The notes: generated from the sequence alone by a model not told the origin. Numbered from the stretch's first letter, positions 8,773 to 19,264 are shown. The stretch is 64,000 nt of DNA from Neisseria canis (GCF_900636765.1 NZ_LR134313.1:1798001-1862000); one strand, 5' to 3'. Translations and numbers: made by a program.

Positions 8773-9843
8773 TTATAGAGCGTCCAAAACCGCATTGCCC
8801 ATTTCCGTACAAGAAACGAGTTTGCAGCCTTCTTCAAAAATATCGCCGGTGCGGAAGCCTTGCTCCAGCACTTTTTGTACAGCAGCTTCCACTTGCGTCG
8901 CACGAGCCTCATCGTTCAGGCTGTAACGCAACAGCATGGCTAAAGAAAGAATGGTTGCGAGCGGATTGGCTTTATCTTGACCTGCAATATCGGGGGCGGA
9001 ACCGTGCGAAGGTTCGTACAAACCTTTGCCGGTTTCGTTTAAAGATGCAGACGGCAGCATACCGATAGAGCCGGTCAGCATTGATGCCTGATCGCTCAGA
9101 ATGTCGCCGAAAATATTGCCGGTGGCGATCACGTCAAACTGCTTCGGCGCGCGCACAAGCTGCATGGCGGCGTTGTCGACATACATATGCGAAAGCGCGA
9201 CATCGGGATAATCTTTTGCCGTTTCGGTGAAGATTTCTTTCCACAATTCAGTGGTTTCCAGCACGTTGGCTTTATCGACCGAGCACAATTTTTTATTGCG
9301 TTTTTGTGCGGCTTCAAACGACACTTTGGCGATGCGGCGGATTTCGCTTTCGCTGTATTTCATAGTGTTGAAGCCTTCGCGCTCGCCGTTTTCCAGCGTG
9401 CGGATGCCGCGCGGTTCGCCGAAATAAATATCGCCGGTAAGTTCGCGCACAATCAGAATATCCAAGCCGGAAACCACTTCGGGTTTGAGTGTGGAAGCGT
9501 TGGCCAATTCTTTATACAGGATGGCCGGGCGCAAGTTGGCAAACAGGTTTAAATCTTTGCGGATGGCCAGCAAACCGCGTTCGGGGCGGAGCGGTCGGTC
9601 GAGGTTGTCGTATTGCGGGCAGCCGACGGCACCGAGCAGTACGGCATCGGCTTCGCGGCAGAGTTTTTGAGTGAATTCGGGATAAGGATGGCCGTATTCG
9701 TCGTAAGCGGCGCCACCAAGCGGGGCGTATTGATATTGGACATCGAGGCCGTCTGAAATCAACTTGTCTAACACGCGCACGGCCTGCGCGGTAATTTCGG
9801 GGCCGATACCGTCACCGGGAAGGATGGCAATTTGTTTGGTCAT
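8773..9843 (-). CDS. leuB: 3-isopropylmalate dehydrogenase
   Basis: This 356-residue enzyme oxidises and decarboxylates 3-isopropylmalate in leucine synthesis using NAD. The start chosen is [17 protein letters not shown] at 9843; an upstream in-frame start adds 15 unconserved residues. Family motifs: [41 protein letters not shown] and the NAD/substrate region [20 protein letters not shown]. leuD and leuC lie upstream on the same strand. Confidence 0.96.
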   Translation of the reverse strand: MTKQIAILPGDGIGPEITAQAVRVLDKLISDGLDVQYQYAPLGGAAYDEYGHPYPEFTQKLCREADAVLLGAVGCPQYDNLDRPLRPERGLLAIRKDLNLFANLRPAILYKELANASTLKPEVVSGLDILIVRELTGDIYFGEPRGIRTLENGEREGFNTMKYSESEIRRIAKVSFEAAQKRNKKLCSVDKANVLETTELWKEIFTETAKDYPDVALSHMYVDNAAMQLVRAPKQFDVIATGNIFGDILSDQASMLTGSIGMLPSASLNETGKGLYEPSHGSAPDIAGQDKANPLATILSLAMLLRYSLNDEARATQVEAAVQKVLEQGFRTGDIFEEGCKLVSCTEMGNAVLDAL

Positions 9844-9879
9844 GATTATTTTTCCTTTGTTAATGAAATGTAATGATAT

Positions 9880-9986
9880 TATAGTCAATCAACACATTTT
9901 TCATATAAGGCAGCAAGCCGAAGACAGTACAGATAGTAAGGCAAGGCACAGCAACGCCGTAGTAAAAGTTAAGTTGATTGACTATG
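9880..9986. repeat. Correia-like small inverted-repeat element
   Basis: The ends are TATAGTCAATCAAC (9880-9893) and GTTGATTGACTAT (9973-9985), a near-perfect 13-bp terminal inverted repeat. The interior, read on the reverse strand, contains ACGGCGTTGC, ACTGTCTTCGGC and related strings resembling Neisseria Correia elements. It lies in the gap between leuD and leuB. Confidence 0.75.
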
Positions 9987-10046
9987 GAGCAGATTTGAGT
10001 CCTTGTATGATGAGCGTATGATTTTTGGGAGTTTATTTGTTATATA

Positions 10047-10078
10047 AGGCCTGTCTGAAAGCTTTTCAGACAGGCCTT
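10047..10078. terminator. inverted uptake-like hairpin after leuD
   Basis: GGCCTGTCTGAAAG and CTTTTCAGACAGGCC form a hairpin followed by TTTG. It is a one-base variant of the usual TG dialect. Confidence 0.75.
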
Positions 10079-10092
10079 TGAACAGCATCGGA

Positions 10093-10734
10093 TCAAGCAT
10101 TAAACAACCACGGTTGTGCTTGTTTGCGCTGCGCTTCAAATGCTTTAATCTCATCTGCGTGTTGCAGGGTAAGGCCGATTTCGTCCAAGCCGTTGAGCAG
10201 GCAGTGTTTGCGGTGTTCGGTAATGTCGAAGCCGAAAGATTCTCCGCTTGGTGTGGTAACGGTTTGTTTTTCCAAATCGATTGAAAGCCGGTAGCCTTCT
10301 GTGGCTTCGGTTTCCTGAAACAGTTTATCCACAATTTCTTCGCTCAATACAATCGGCAGCAGGCCGTTTTTGTAGCAGTTGTTGAAGAAAATATCGGCAA
10401 AAGAGGGGGCGATAACGGCTCGGAAACCGTAATCGTCCAAAGCCCACGGGGCGTGTTCGCGTGATGAACCGCAGCCGAAGTTTTTGCGGGTAAGCAGGAT
10501 TTGCGCGCCTTGGTAACGCGGCCGGTTGAGTGAAAATTCGGGATTTAGCGGGCGCTTGCTGTTGTCCATGCCCGGTTCGCCGTGGTCGAGATAGCGCCAC
10601 TCATCGAAACAGTTGGGCCCGAAGCCTGAGCGTTTGATGGATTTTAGAAATTGTTTGGGAATGATGGCATCGGTATCGACATTGGCGCGGTCAAGCGGTG
10701 CGACCAGAGCGGTGATTTGTGTAAATGCTTTCAT
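10093..10734 (-). CDS. leuD: 3-isopropylmalate dehydratase small subunit
   Basis: This 213-residue protein begins [20 protein letters not shown] and has the swivel-domain motifs [14 protein letters not shown] and [15 protein letters not shown]. Together with LeuC it interconverts 2- and 3-isopropylmalate. It lies between leuC and leuB on the same strand, separated from leuC by a small lipoprotein gene. Confidence 0.96.
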   Translation of the reverse strand: MKAFTQITALVAPLDRANVDTDAIIPKQFLKSIKRSGFGPNCFDEWRYLDHGEPGMDNSKRPLNPEFSLNRPRYQGAQILLTRKNFGCGSSREHAPWALDDYGFRAVIAPSFADIFFNNCYKNGLLPIVLSEEIVDKLFQETEATEGYRLSIDLEKQTVTTPSGESFGFDITEHRKHCLLNGLDEIGLTLQHADEIKAFEAQRKQAQPWLFNA

Positions 10735-10793
10735 TGTATGTACTTTCGTTGGGAAATACCCCCGCCGCTATGATAGGGCGGGGGCAAGGCTGT

Positions 10794-10928
10794 TTAATGA
10801 GTATGTTGGTCGGCAGACTGCTCAAGTTTGTCGCCTGCTTTCGATACGTCTTTACCGAAGCCGGATACGGTGTTGCAGGCAGAGAGCATGGTCATTGTAG
10901 TTAAAGCGATCAATACTAATTTTTTCAT
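10794..10928 (-). CDS. entericidin A/B-like small lipoprotein
   Basis: This 44-residue open frame begins MKKLVLIALTTMTMLSACNT and ends DKLEQSADQHTH. The N-terminus is a signal peptide with lipobox LSAC. The short mature part (VSGFGKDVSKAGDKL) has the amphipathic pattern of EcnA/EcnB-like lipoproteins. It sits inside the leucine cluster between leuD and leuC and is preceded by AGGAGATTACACC, a strong ribosome binding site. Confidence 0.85.
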   Translation of the reverse strand: MKKLVLIALTTMTMLSACNTVSGFGKDVSKAGDKLEQSADQHTH

Positions 10929-11041
10929 GGTGTAATCTCCTAATTTTTGAAAGTACAGACAATATCTATTGCTGTATTTACTATAATGCCAAAGATTGCC
11001 GGAAAATACAAATTGTCATAAGTAAACTGCATATCCGGCCG

Positions 11042-11075
11042 ATGCCTGTCTGAAAACTTTTTTCAGACAGGCATT
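11042..11075. terminator. inverted uptake-sequence terminator after leuC
   Basis: ATGCCTGTCTGAAAA and TTTTCAGACAGGCAT flank a short T-rich loop immediately downstream of the leuC stop. Confidence 0.85.
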
Positions 11076-11079
11076 CCGT

Positions 11080-12486
11080 TTACAAGTTGCGCACATCGGT
11101 AAAGTGTCCGGCCACAGCCGCCGCTGCCGCCATAGCAGGGCTTACCAAATGAGTGCGCCCGCCGTTACCTTGACGGCCTTCGAAATTACGGTTGGAAGTG
11201 GAGGCACAACGTTCCTGAGGCTCGAGGCGGTCGGCATTCATGGCCAAACACATTGAGCAGCCGGGTTCGCGCCATTCGAAGCCTGCTTCGGTGAAAATTT
11301 TGTCCAAACCTTCTCTTTCGGCTTGCTCTTTAACCAAACCCGAGCCGGGCACCACCAAAACGCGCTTCACGTTATCGGCTTTCAAGCGGCCTTTGGCTAC
11401 GGCGGCGGCTTCGCGCAAATCTTCGATGCGGCTGTTGGTGCAGGAGCCGATAAATACCACGTCCACAGGAATCTGGTTCAGCGGCGTGTCGGCGGTTAAG
11501 CCCATGTATTCGAGGGCGCGTTCCATGCCGCTACGTTTTACGGGGTCGGATTCCTGCGCCGGATTCGGCACTTTGCCGTTGATGTCCAATACCATTTCGG
11601 GGGATGTGCCCCACGTTACCTGCGGTTCGATATCGGCGGCATCAAACTCGAATACGCTGTCGAATGGCGCGCCTTCGTCGGAAACCAATGTTTTCCAGTA
11701 AGCAACGGCTTGTTCCCATGCTTCGCCTTTGGGAGCGAAAGGTTTGTTTTTTACATATTCGATGGTGGTATCGTCCACCGCTACGATGCCCGAACGCGCG
11801 CCGGCTTCAATCGCCATATTGCACAAGGTCATGCGGCCTTCCATGCTGAGCGAGCGGATGGCTTCGCCGCCGAATTCGATCGCATAGCCGGTGCCGCCTG
11901 CAGTGCCGATTTGGCCGATGATATACAAAGCTACGTCTTTGGCGGTTACGCCCGGTTTCAGACGGCCGTTCACCTTAATCAGCATGGATTTGGACTTTTT
12001 GGCCGTAATACATTGGGTGGCCATCACATGTTCGACTTCGGAAGTGCCGATACCGTGTGCCAATGCGCCGAACGCGCCGTGGGTGGAAGTGTGCGAATCG
12101 CCGCAAACCACGGTCATGCCGGGCAGGGTAGCGCCTTGCTCCGGCCCCATTACATGCACGATGCCTTGGCCTTTGTCTTTGAACGGAAAATAAGCCAGCG
12201 CGCCGAATTCTTTGATATTGCCGTCTAAAGTGTCGACTTGCAGCTTGGAAATCGGGTCTTGGATGCCTTTGTCCCAATTGTCGGTAGGCGTATTGTGGTC
12301 AGCGGTGGAAACCACGCTGTCGACGCGCCACAGTTTGCGTCCGGCCATTTTCAAGCCTTCAAAGGCTTGCGGGCTGGTTACTTCGTGAACCAGATGGCGG
12401 TCGATATAGAGTAGAACCGTGCCGTCTTCTTCTTGGCGGACGATATGGCTGTTCCAGAGTTTGTCGTAGAGGGTTTGTGGATTCAT
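11080..12486 (-). CDS. leuC: 3-isopropylmalate dehydratase large subunit
   Basis: This 468-residue aconitase-type subunit carries the iron-sulfur cluster ligands in [14 protein letters not shown] and [29 protein letters not shown] is the family active-site segment. The N-terminus [16 protein letters not shown] is the expected start. It acts with LeuD in leucine synthesis. The 250 bases upstream (12487-12738) are AT-rich, hold no gene, and must contain the promoters for leuC and gshA. Confidence 0.96.
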   Translation of the reverse strand: MNPQTLYDKLWNSHIVRQEEDGTVLLYIDRHLVHEVTSPQAFEGLKMAGRKLWRVDSVVSTADHNTPTDNWDKGIQDPISKLQVDTLDGNIKEFGALAYFPFKDKGQGIVHVMGPEQGATLPGMTVVCGDSHTSTHGAFGALAHGIGTSEVEHVMATQCITAKKSKSMLIKVNGRLKPGVTAKDVALYIIGQIGTAGGTGYAIEFGGEAIRSLSMEGRMTLCNMAIEAGARSGIVAVDDTTIEYVKNKPFAPKGEAWEQAVAYWKTLVSDEGAPFDSVFEFDAADIEPQVTWGTSPEMVLDINGKVPNPAQESDPVKRSGMERALEYMGLTADTPLNQIPVDVVFIGSCTNSRIEDLREAAAVAKGRLKADNVKRVLVVPGSGLVKEQAEREGLDKIFTEAGFEWREPGCSMCLAMNADRLEPQERCASTSNRNFEGRQGNGGRTHLVSPAMAAAAAVAGHFTDVRNL

Positions 12487-12738
12487 GATTTGTGTTTTTC
12501 TAACGTTAGAGGGGTTGGCAGATGATTGGTATATTAGGCTGTTAATGATTAAATGGCAAGCAAAAATGTCTAAAAATTTTATTTTTTATAAAATCGTTTG
12601 GAATTTTATTTAAATTTTAGACTTTTTGTCTATTTTTAATGTTGGTTTTTGTTAATTTATCCCTGTGCGCCCACTTGTTTTTTTAATAAAAAACCCCGTA
12701 TTATGCTGCTTATCGGAATTTTTCTGGAAGCATACATC

Positions 12739-14085
12739 ATGAATTTAGCTGAGATGGCACCTGATTACTTGCCGCAACTTCAGGAATTTGAAAAGAAAAT
12801 CTTATCAAACCAAACCAAAATCGAAGCCTGGTTCCGTTCGCAATGGGGCAAAAACAAACCGCCTTTTTACGGCTCGGTAGATATCCGCAATGCCGGTTAT
12901 AAAATGGCCTCTATTGATATGAATCTGTTTCCGGGAGGTTTCAATAACCTAAATACGAATTTCATCCCTTTGGCCGCTATGGCGGCGCAGGATGCGGTTG
13001 AGCGTGCTTGTGAAACGGCGCGCTCGGTGTTGATTGTTCCTGAAAACCACACGCGTAATACTTTTTATCTGCAAAATGTCTATGCGTTGAGCAATATTTT
13101 GCGCAGTGCGGGTTATGAAGTGCGTTTGGGCAGCCTGAACCCTGAAATCACAGAGGCAACTGAATTGGAAACGGCTTTGGGCGACAAGGTATTGCTTGAG
13201 CCTTTAATGCGTACGCGCGGACGAGTACATTTGGCAGACGGTTTTTCCCCGTGCCTGATTTTGTTGAATAATGACTTGTCGGCGGGCGTTCCCGATATTT
13301 TGCAGGATATCAGCCAAACCGTATTGCCGCCTTTGCACGGTGGTTGGACCAACCGTCGGAAAACCACGCATTTTGAGGCTTACAACCGTGTTGCGGCAGA
13401 ATTTGCCGAGCTGATCGGCATTGATGAATGGCAGATTAATCCTTACTTCGAGCAAGTGAGCGGTTTGGATTTTCAGGAGCGCGAGGGCGAAGATATGCTG
13501 GCAGATGCGGTGGAACGCATGTTGGCTAAAATTCAGGCGAAGTATGATGAAAAAGGCATTAAAGACACGCCTTTTGTGATTGTAAAAGCTGATGCAGGCA
13601 CTTACGGCATGGGGGTGATGAGTGTGAAATCGGCAGAAGAAGTGCGCAGCCTCAACCGCAAAAACCGCAATAAGATGGCCACGGTAAAAGAAGGCTTGGC
13701 AGTTAGCGAAGTGATTGTGCAAGAAGGGATTTATACTTATGAAACCCTGAACGGTGCGGTATCGGAGCCGGTGGTGTATATGATGGACCGATTTGTGATC
13801 GGCGGTTTTTACCGTGTGCACGAAGGGCGCAGCGCCGATGAAAACCTGAATGCAAGCGGTATGCTGTTTGTGCCGCTGGAGCAGAGTATTCCGGTGGCAG
13901 AATCGGAAGAAGGCGGCCCGGCATCGCGCTGCAAACGGGTGTTCGAGCAATGGAGCTCTTTGGGGGTGCCGCAAACCAACCATGCCAACCCTGATTGCGA
14001 GTGCAACCGCCTGTATGTATATGGCGTGATGGCACGCCTGTCGCTGCTGGCTGCTTCGTTGGAATTGGCAGCAACGGCAAAATAA
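12739..14085 (+). CDS. gshA: glutamate-cysteine ligase, proteobacterial GshA
   Basis: This 448-residue protein is read from MNLAEMAPDYLPQLQEFEKK; the open frame extends 30 codons further up but that part is unconserved. Segments FYGSVDIRNAGYKMASIDMN and FPGGFNNLNTNFIPLA and the ATP-grasp-like FVIVKADAGTYGMGVMSVKS match the GshA family found in Neisseria and relatives. It makes gamma-glutamylcysteine, the first step of glutathione synthesis. Confidence 0.93.
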   Translation: MNLAEMAPDYLPQLQEFEKKILSNQTKIEAWFRSQWGKNKPPFYGSVDIRNAGYKMASIDMNLFPGGFNNLNTNFIPLAAMAAQDAVERACETARSVLIVPENHTRNTFYLQNVYALSNILRSAGYEVRLGSLNPEITEATELETALGDKVLLEPLMRTRGRVHLADGFSPCLILLNNDLSAGVPDILQDISQTVLPPLHGGWTNRRKTTHFEAYNRVAAEFAELIGIDEWQINPYFEQVSGLDFQEREGEDMLADAVERMLAKIQAKYDEKGIKDTPFVIVKADAGTYGMGVMSVKSAEEVRSLNRKNRNKMATVKEGLAVSEVIVQEGIYTYETLNGAVSEPVVYMMDRFVIGGFYRVHEGRSADENLNASGMLFVPLEQSIPVAESEEGGPASRCKRVFEQWSSLGVPQTNHANPDCECNRLYVYGVMARLSLLAASLELAATAK

Positions 14086-14094
14086 GCCTGCATG

Positions 14095-14126
14095 ATGCCT
14101 GTCTGAACATTTTCAGACAGGCATCA
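14095..14126. terminator. inverted uptake-sequence terminator after gshA
   Basis: GATGCCTGTCTGAA and TTTTCAGACAGGCATC form the usual hairpin, separating gshA from thiD. Confidence 0.85.
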
Positions 14127-14176
14127 GATTGATTAAATAAAACACGATAAATATGGTTAAAACAGAGAGATGAACT

Positions 14177-15019
14177 ATGGAGATTAACGAGTTGCAATAT
14201 GCCAAACCTTTTCCCTGCTTGCTGACGATTGCCGGTTCGGATTCCGGCGGGGGTGCGGGCATACAGGCCGACATCAAAACATTCGATGCGCTCGGTGCGT
14301 ACGGAACCAGCGCGATTACTGCGATTACCGCGCAAAATACGCAAGGCGTGCAAGGCGTTCATGCGGTACCGCCCGAGATGGTGCGCCGACAATGTGAATC
14401 CGTGTTGACCGATATCCGCATCGATGCGGTAAAAATCGGTATGCTGCCGGATGTGGCAACCATACGCACAGTGGCCGATGTGCTCGGCCGCCACAAACCG
14501 CCGTTTGTGGTGCTCGATCCCGTGTTAGTGGCGACTTCGGGCGACAGCCTCGCACTGGAAAATACCGTTGAAGCGATGCTGGGCGAGCTTGTGCCTCTGG
14601 CCGATATTGTAACGCCGAATCTGAGCGAACTGGCGCAGCTTACCGGCAACCGGTTGGCGCAAACGGAAGAAGAAATGCTGGAGCAAGGCAAACAGTTGAT
14701 GAATAGAGGCACGAAAGCCGTATTGCTCAAGGGCGGCCATTGGGAAAACAGCAGCGATGCGCGCGACTGGCTGATCCAGCAAGGCATGGAGCAGCCGCAA
14801 TGCTTCATCACGCCGCGCGTGCCCACGCAAAATACGCACGGCACGGGTTGCACCCTTTCCAGCGCGATTGCGGCCTATTATCCGTATAAACAGGATCTGC
14901 GTTCCGCCGTATCTTCCGCTAAAAGTTATGTGCAAGGCGCAATTGAGGCGGGAACGAACTGGAAAGTAGGCAAAGGACACGGCCCGCTGGCGCATTTTTG
15001 GCGGATTGAGCGGGATTAA
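14177..15019 (+). CDS. thiD: hydroxymethylpyrimidine/phosphomethylpyrimidine kinase
   Basis: This 280-residue ribokinase-fold enzyme phosphorylates HMP and HMP-P in thiamine synthesis. Motifs: [20 protein letters not shown] at the N-terminus, [34 protein letters not shown] and the anion-hole motif [15 protein letters not shown]. The start is the ATG after AGAGAGATGAACT. Confidence 0.95.
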   Translation: MEINELQYAKPFPCLLTIAGSDSGGGAGIQADIKTFDALGAYGTSAITAITAQNTQGVQGVHAVPPEMVRRQCESVLTDIRIDAVKIGMLPDVATIRTVADVLGRHKPPFVVLDPVLVATSGDSLALENTVEAMLGELVPLADIVTPNLSELAQLTGNRLAQTEEEMLEQGKQLMNRGTKAVLLKGGHWENSSDARDWLIQQGMEQPQCFITPRVPTQNTHGTGCTLSSAIAAYYPYKQDLRSAVSSAKSYVQGAIEAGTNWKVGKGHGPLAHFWRIERD

Positions 15020-15085
15020 AGCCGGTATCTACAAGCAGCGGGTACAAAGGCAATTTAACCTGTAAAGTATCCGGCTATAATAACA

Positions 15086-15129
15086 ATGCCTGTCTGAAAA
15101 AGCCGCTTTATCTTTCAGACAGGCATTGT
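15086..15129. terminator. inverted uptake-sequence terminator after thiD
   Basis: AATGCCTGTCTGAAA and TTTCAGACAGGCATT flank a 14-base loop. Confidence 0.8.
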
Positions 15130-15150
15130 TACTACCGATTGATTGCTAAA

Positions 15151-15927
15151 ATGAAATACATTACTTCAGCCCAAAACGAGCAGCTCAAGCATCTGGCCAA
15201 GCTGCTTTCTTCGGCCAAAGAGCGCCGGTTGTGCCGCCAAACCGTGTTGGAAGGCACGCATCTTCTTGATGCCTGTCTGAAAGCCGGTTGGGCGCCGCAG
15301 GGTTTCTATATTCCTGAAAGCAAAGCCGGCAAACCGGAAATCCAGGCTTTGCTGCAACAGTTTGATGAACAGAAAACCGTTATCGTCGGCAGCGCCGCTT
15401 TGTCGAAAATTACCAGTTTGACAGAAGGCGAAGAAGTCATGACGCTGGTATCTCTGCCGGATGAACCATCCTTGCCCGACAGCGGCGATTGTGTCGTGCT
15501 GGAGCACGTGCAGGATCCGGGTAATGTCGGTACCATTCTGAGAAGCGCAGCCGCCGCCGGTGTGCAGCAGGTGGTGTTGAGCAAAGAATGCGCCGAGGTT
15601 TGGTCGCCTAAAGTGTTGAGGGCGGGAATGGGTGCGCATTTCTTATTGAAGTTGCATACTCGCGCGGATTTAAATGTTTGGCGCGAACGCTATCAAGGCC
15701 GGGTTTGGGCAACTGCTTTAGGCTGCAATAACCGTAGTCTGTATGATTTGAATCTGCAACATGCCTGTGCGTGGATATTCGGCAATGAAGGCAGCGGTGT
15801 CAGCGAAACCATGCAGCAAGCAGCCGATGCTACCGTGCGCATACCGATGCTCGGCGCAACCGAATCTTTGAATGTGGCAATGGCGGCTACGGTATGCTTG
15901 TTTGAACAAATGCGCCAGCGCCTGTAG
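15151..15927 (+). CDS. SpoU/TrmH-family RNA 2'-O-methyltransferase
   Basis: This 258-residue protein is read from MKYITSAQNEQLKHLAKLLS. The N-terminal domain resembles the substrate-binding domain of TrmH/RlmB enzymes. The C-terminal knot domain has the three SpoU motifs: EHVQDPGNVGTILRSAAAAG, WIFGNEGSGVS and VRIPMLGATESLNVAMAATV. It methylates a ribose in rRNA or tRNA; the exact site cannot be deduced. Confidence 0.9.
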   Translation: MKYITSAQNEQLKHLAKLLSSAKERRLCRQTVLEGTHLLDACLKAGWAPQGFYIPESKAGKPEIQALLQQFDEQKTVIVGSAALSKITSLTEGEEVMTLVSLPDEPSLPDSGDCVVLEHVQDPGNVGTILRSAAAAGVQQVVLSKECAEVWSPKVLRAGMGAHFLLKLHTRADLNVWRERYQGRVWATALGCNNRSLYDLNLQHACAWIFGNEGSGVSETMQQAADATVRIPMLGATESLNVAMAATVCLFEQMRQRL

Positions 15928-15956
15928 CAAAATTTAAGCTAATTTGCCATATCGTG

Positions 15957-15969
15957 ATGCCTGTCTGAA
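15957..15969 (+). repeat. DNA uptake sequence upstream of the macrodomain gene
   Basis: A single forward ATGCCTGTCTGAA lies only about 16 bases before the start codon, just ahead of the ribosome binding site AAGGAGC. Confidence 0.85.
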
Positions 15970-15985
15970 AAATAAGGAGCTAATC

Positions 15986-16495
15986 ATGCGCAACAAAATT
16001 GAAGTGATGGAAGCAGACATTACCACTTTGCAGGTGGACGCTATTGTGAATGCCGCCAATAATTCGCTGTTAGGCGGAGGCGGGGTGGACGGCGCAATTC
16101 ACAAGGCGGCGGGCAAAGGGCTGCTGGCCGAGTGCCGCACTTTAAACGGCTGCGAAACAGGAGAAGCCAAAATCACCGCCGGCTACCTTTTGCCTGCGCG
16201 GTTTGTGATTCACACTGTCGGGCCTGTTTGGCACGGCGGCGGGCAGGGAGAGGAAAAACTGTTGGCAGATGCCTACGCCAATTCATTAAAACTGGCCGAA
16301 GCCAAAGGCATCCGCAGCATCGCTTTTCCCAGTATCAGCACGGGAGTTTACGGCTATCCTTTTGTACAGGCGGCAAAAATAGCATTGAACACGATTTTGG
16401 CAACCTTACCGCAATGTCCGTCTATGGAACGGGTTATTCTGTGCTGCTTCTCAGCCCACGATGAGGGTGTTTACAGAGAATTATTGGCGGAATAA
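15986..16495 (+). CDS. macrodomain protein, O-acetyl-ADP-ribose deacetylase type (YmdB-like)
   Basis: This 169-residue protein begins MRNKIEVMEADITTLQVDAI after AAGGAGCTAATC. It is a single macrodomain: IVNAANNSLLGGGGVDGAIH, GEAKITAGYLLPARFVIHTV and SIAFPSISTGVYGYP. Such proteins hydrolyse O-acetyl-ADP-ribose or remove ADP-ribose from targets. It overlaps no neighbour and converges on nlpD. AACACCTGCTTA...TAAGCAGGTGTT just after the stop (16499-16525) is a terminator-like hairpin. Confidence 0.93.
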   Translation: MRNKIEVMEADITTLQVDAIVNAANNSLLGGGGVDGAIHKAAGKGLLAECRTLNGCETGEAKITAGYLLPARFVIHTVGPVWHGGGQGEEKLLADAYANSLKLAEAKGIRSIAFPSISTGVYGYPFVQAAKIALNTILATLPQCPSMERVILCCFSAHDEGVYRELLAE

Positions 16496-16498
16496 AAA

Positions 16499-16528
16499 AC
16501 ACCTGCTTAAACAAATAAGCAGGTGTTT
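16499..16528. terminator. hairpin terminator between macrodomain gene and nlpD
   Basis: ACACCTGCTTA and TAAGCAGGTGT form an 11-bp stem followed by TTTGATTT, between convergent genes. Confidence 0.8.
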
Positions 16529-16545
16529 TGATTTCAATGCGAGAT

Positions 16546-17490
16546 TTAAAACGCAACATAGTTAACAGGGTTAACCGGCTTGCCGTCTTTGCGCACTTCA
16601 AAGTGCAGCTTGGTGCGGTCGGCATCGCTGTTGCCCATTTTGGCAATGGTTTGGCCGCGTTTCACGGTTTGACCTTCTTTTACAGACAGGCTTTGATTAT
16701 GGCCGTAGGCTGTCAGGAATGTTTTGGTGTGCTGGATAATCACAAGATTGCCGTAGCCGCGCAAGCCCGAGCCTGCATATACGACTCTACCGTCTGCCGC
16801 AGCCACTATGGGTTGGCCGGCGGTGCCGCCGATATCCACGCCTTTATTGGAAGCGGTAAATTGGGTGATCACGCTGCCTGATGTCGGGCGCTGCCAAGTG
16901 ATGCCTTCAACGGTACGCGTGCCACCGGTTGCCACGGTAGGCGTGGTGGCGGGACCGCTGGCTGCCGGAGCGGGCGTAGGTGTTGTTGCGGCAGGCGTTT
17001 TTGTGGTTTGTGTGGCAACGGTAGAACCGCCTGCAGGAGCAGTGTAACCGGCGGGCTTAACGCGCAGGGTTTGGCCTACGCTAATGGTGTTGTCTGATAG
17101 GCCGTTCCAAGCGCGCAGATTGTCTTGGGTGATGTTGTAGCGTTTGGAGATGTTATAAACGGTATCGCCGCGCACCACGGTATGGGTGGCTGCATTGATG
17201 TCTACGGGTGCATTAGAAGGTGTATAGCTGCCGCCGCTGCTGACCGGCTGAGAAGGGGGCGTGTAAGGCGCGGGCGTGTTGTTGACTACGCTTGTGCCGC
17301 CGGCATTGGGATCATAAGGTGTAGCGCCGTAAGGATTAGAAGATGGTGCACTTCCTGCCTCGCTGCCGTAACTGCCTGCCGAACCAGTGTTACCCTGTAC
17401 CACCGGAGCCGGGGGTTGTGTCCAAGAACATGCGCCCAGCATCAGAACGATGGCAACCGAGCCGGTACGGATTGCGGTTTTCTTTAACAT
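16546..17490 (-). CDS. nlpD: murein hydrolase activator NlpD
   Basis: This 314-residue lipoprotein (lipobox LGACS at residues 17-21) has a Pro/Thr/Ala-rich linker, one LysM domain at about residues 105-150 (HTVVRGDTVYNISKRYNITQ) and a C-terminal M23 domain at about 215-314. In the M23 domain the first zinc His is absent (NKGVDIGGTAG) although GYGNLVIIQHTKTF and LHFEVRKDGKPVNPVNYV remain. This is the degenerate pattern of NlpD, which activates AmiC-type amidases rather than cutting peptidoglycan itself. Confidence 0.92.
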   Translation of the reverse strand: MLKKTAIRTGSVAIVLMLGACSWTQPPAPVVQGNTGSAGSYGSEAGSAPSSNPYGATPYDPNAGGTSVVNNTPAPYTPPSQPVSSGGSYTPSNAPVDINAATHTVVRGDTVYNISKRYNITQDNLRAWNGLSDNTISVGQTLRVKPAGYTAPAGGSTVATQTTKTPAATTPTPAPAASGPATTPTVATGGTRTVEGITWQRPTSGSVITQFTASNKGVDIGGTAGQPIVAAADGRVVYAGSGLRGYGNLVIIQHTKTFLTAYGHNQSLSVKEGQTVKRGQTIAKMGNSDADRTKLHFEVRKDGKPVNPVNYVAF

Positions 17491-17774
17491 CTTTGCTTAC
17501 CTTCTTTAGTTTGGATTTGATGGAATTTGGCGCATATCATAATCAAATTGTGCGTTATCCTCAAGTTTTTTACGGATTTTAAGAATCTTTTATTTCGGAT
17601 TTTTTCCTGATTTTATTCTGACTGAATAATTAAGAGGCTGCTTGGGGCAGGCTGCCCGAATTTTCTTTTATCAGTTGTTTTAAAAAGAAAATCCCGGTGT
17701 TTATCCTGCCGCTGGCAAAGCCTTGTAAATTGAATACGGCTTGCTGCAAAGCAGACTTTTCAGACAGGCATTCT

Positions 17775-19064
17775 TTATTTCTGCAATGAAGCGAACACAT
17801 CAAAGTAATCAGGGAACGTTTTGTGTGTGCATTTCGGATCATTAATCACCACCGGCACGCCCAACAGCGAGACCAGTGAAAAACACATGGCCATGCGGTG
17901 GTCGTCGTAAGTGTCGATTTTGGCATCGGGTATCAAGGCGGCGGGTGGCGTGATGTGGATGGCTTCAGGTTCTTCTTCCACAACAGCGCCGACTTTGCGC
18001 AACTCCGCAGCCATAGCGGCGATGCGGTCGGTTTCTTTCACACGCCACGAGCCGATATTGCGCAGGCTGCACGGCGCGCCGGTAGCGAGCGCCACCACGG
18101 CCAAGGTCATGGCGGCATCCGGGATGTGGTTGGCATCCAAGTCGAAAGCCGACACGCTTTTGCCTTCCGACCGGCTCACTTCGATAAAATCTTCGCCCCA
18201 AGATACCGAAGCACCGATTTTTTCCAATTCGCCGGCAAATGCCACATCGCCTTGAATGGCATGTTTGCCCAATCCGGTTACACGGATGGGCACGCCCGAT
18301 AACAAACCCGCAGCGAGAAAATAAGATGCGCTGGAAGCATCGCCTTCTACATGAACCGTTTCCGGTGCGTGATAGCGCGCATTGGCAGGGATTTTGAATA
18401 TTTCGTGATTGTGGTTTTCCACGTTCACGCCGAATTTGGCCATCAGGTTTAAGGTGATGTCGATATAAGGTTTGGAAATCAATTCGCCTTGCACATGGAT
18501 TTCAAACGCCTCTCCGGTAAGCGGCAGGGCCATCAAGAGCGCGGTCAGGTATTGGCTCGACACATTGCCGCGAATCGGAATAATCCGCGTGCCGTTGTCT
18601 TGGAATGCGCCGATGTGCAAGGGCGGAAAGCCTTCGTTGCCCAAATAATCGATTTGCGCGCCGGCAATTCTCAAGGCATCGACCAAATCGCCGATCGGGC
18701 GTTCGTGCATCCGCGGCACGCCGTGCAGATGATAGTTGCCGCCGAGTATGGCCAACACGGCGGTAAGAGGACGGAATGCGGTGCCTGCGTTGCCTAAAAA
18801 CAAATCGGCTTCGCGTTTGGGAAACGCGCCCTTACAGCCGTAAACGGTCAAACCCGATTCGTGCCGCTCCAGTTTTACACCGAGCGTTTCCAGCGCTTCC
18901 AGCATGCGGTCAGTATCGTCTGATTTTAATAAGGATTTGATTTCGCAGCTGTTATCGGAAAGCGCGGCCAAAAGCAGGGTGCGGTTGCTGATGCTTTTTG
19001 AACCGGGCAGGGCTACGGTGGAGGGCTTCAGCTTGGAAGCGGGCAGGCGGATGGAGTCGGTCAT
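17775..19064 (-). CDS. aroA: 3-phosphoshikimate 1-carboxyvinyltransferase (EPSP synthase)
   Basis: This 429-residue enzyme is read from [20 protein letters not shown]. It has [41 protein letters not shown]-like [18 protein letters not shown] and [16 protein letters not shown]. It makes EPSP in the shikimate pathway. A TTCAGACAGGCA sequence just after the stop (17758-17771) is an uptake site. The 280 bases between nlpD and aroA (17491-17774) hold no recognisable gene. Confidence 0.96.
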   Translation of the reverse strand: MTDSIRLPASKLKPSTVALPGSKSISNRTLLLAALSDNSCEIKSLLKSDDTDRMLEALETLGVKLERHESGLTVYGCKGAFPKREADLFLGNAGTAFRPLTAVLAILGGNYHLHGVPRMHERPIGDLVDALRIAGAQIDYLGNEGFPPLHIGAFQDNGTRIIPIRGNVSSQYLTALLMALPLTGEAFEIHVQGELISKPYIDITLNLMAKFGVNVENHNHEIFKIPANARYHAPETVHVEGDASSASYFLAAGLLSGVPIRVTGLGKHAIQGDVAFAGELEKIGASVSWGEDFIEVSRSEGKSVSAFDLDANHIPDAAMTLAVVALATGAPCSLRNIGSWRVKETDRIAAMAAELRKVGAVVEEEPEAIHITPPAALIPDAKIDTYDDHRMAMCFSLVSLLGVPVVINDPKCTHKTFPDYFDVFASLQK

Positions 19065-19245
19065 GGCTGTAAGCAATCTTTTGGGAAAAAGGATGCTTAT
19101 TATGCCAAGAATCGGCTGTTTCTTAAAGATGGCTTAATGTATGAGTTCTTGCATGAGATGCCTGTCTGAAAGCTTTCTGCAAACGGCAAATATGAAGCTC
19201 GGGTCAAGCTCCTGAGCTGAATGATTTGGGACGGTAAAAAAGCTG

Positions 19246-19263
19246 CCTCAAAGGCAGCTTGGG
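19246..19263. terminator. short hairpin before the cyclophilin gene end
   Basis: AGCTGCCTC (19240-19248) and GAGGCAGCT (19252-19260 region) form a hairpin downstream of the reverse-strand cyclophilin gene, a likely rho-independent terminator. Confidence 0.6.
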
Positions 19264-19264
19264 T

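Noticed and set aside
13204..13983. Reverse-strand 259-codon frame inside gshA
   Set aside because: It is His-rich shadow coding opposite a well conserved enzyme, with no start signal.
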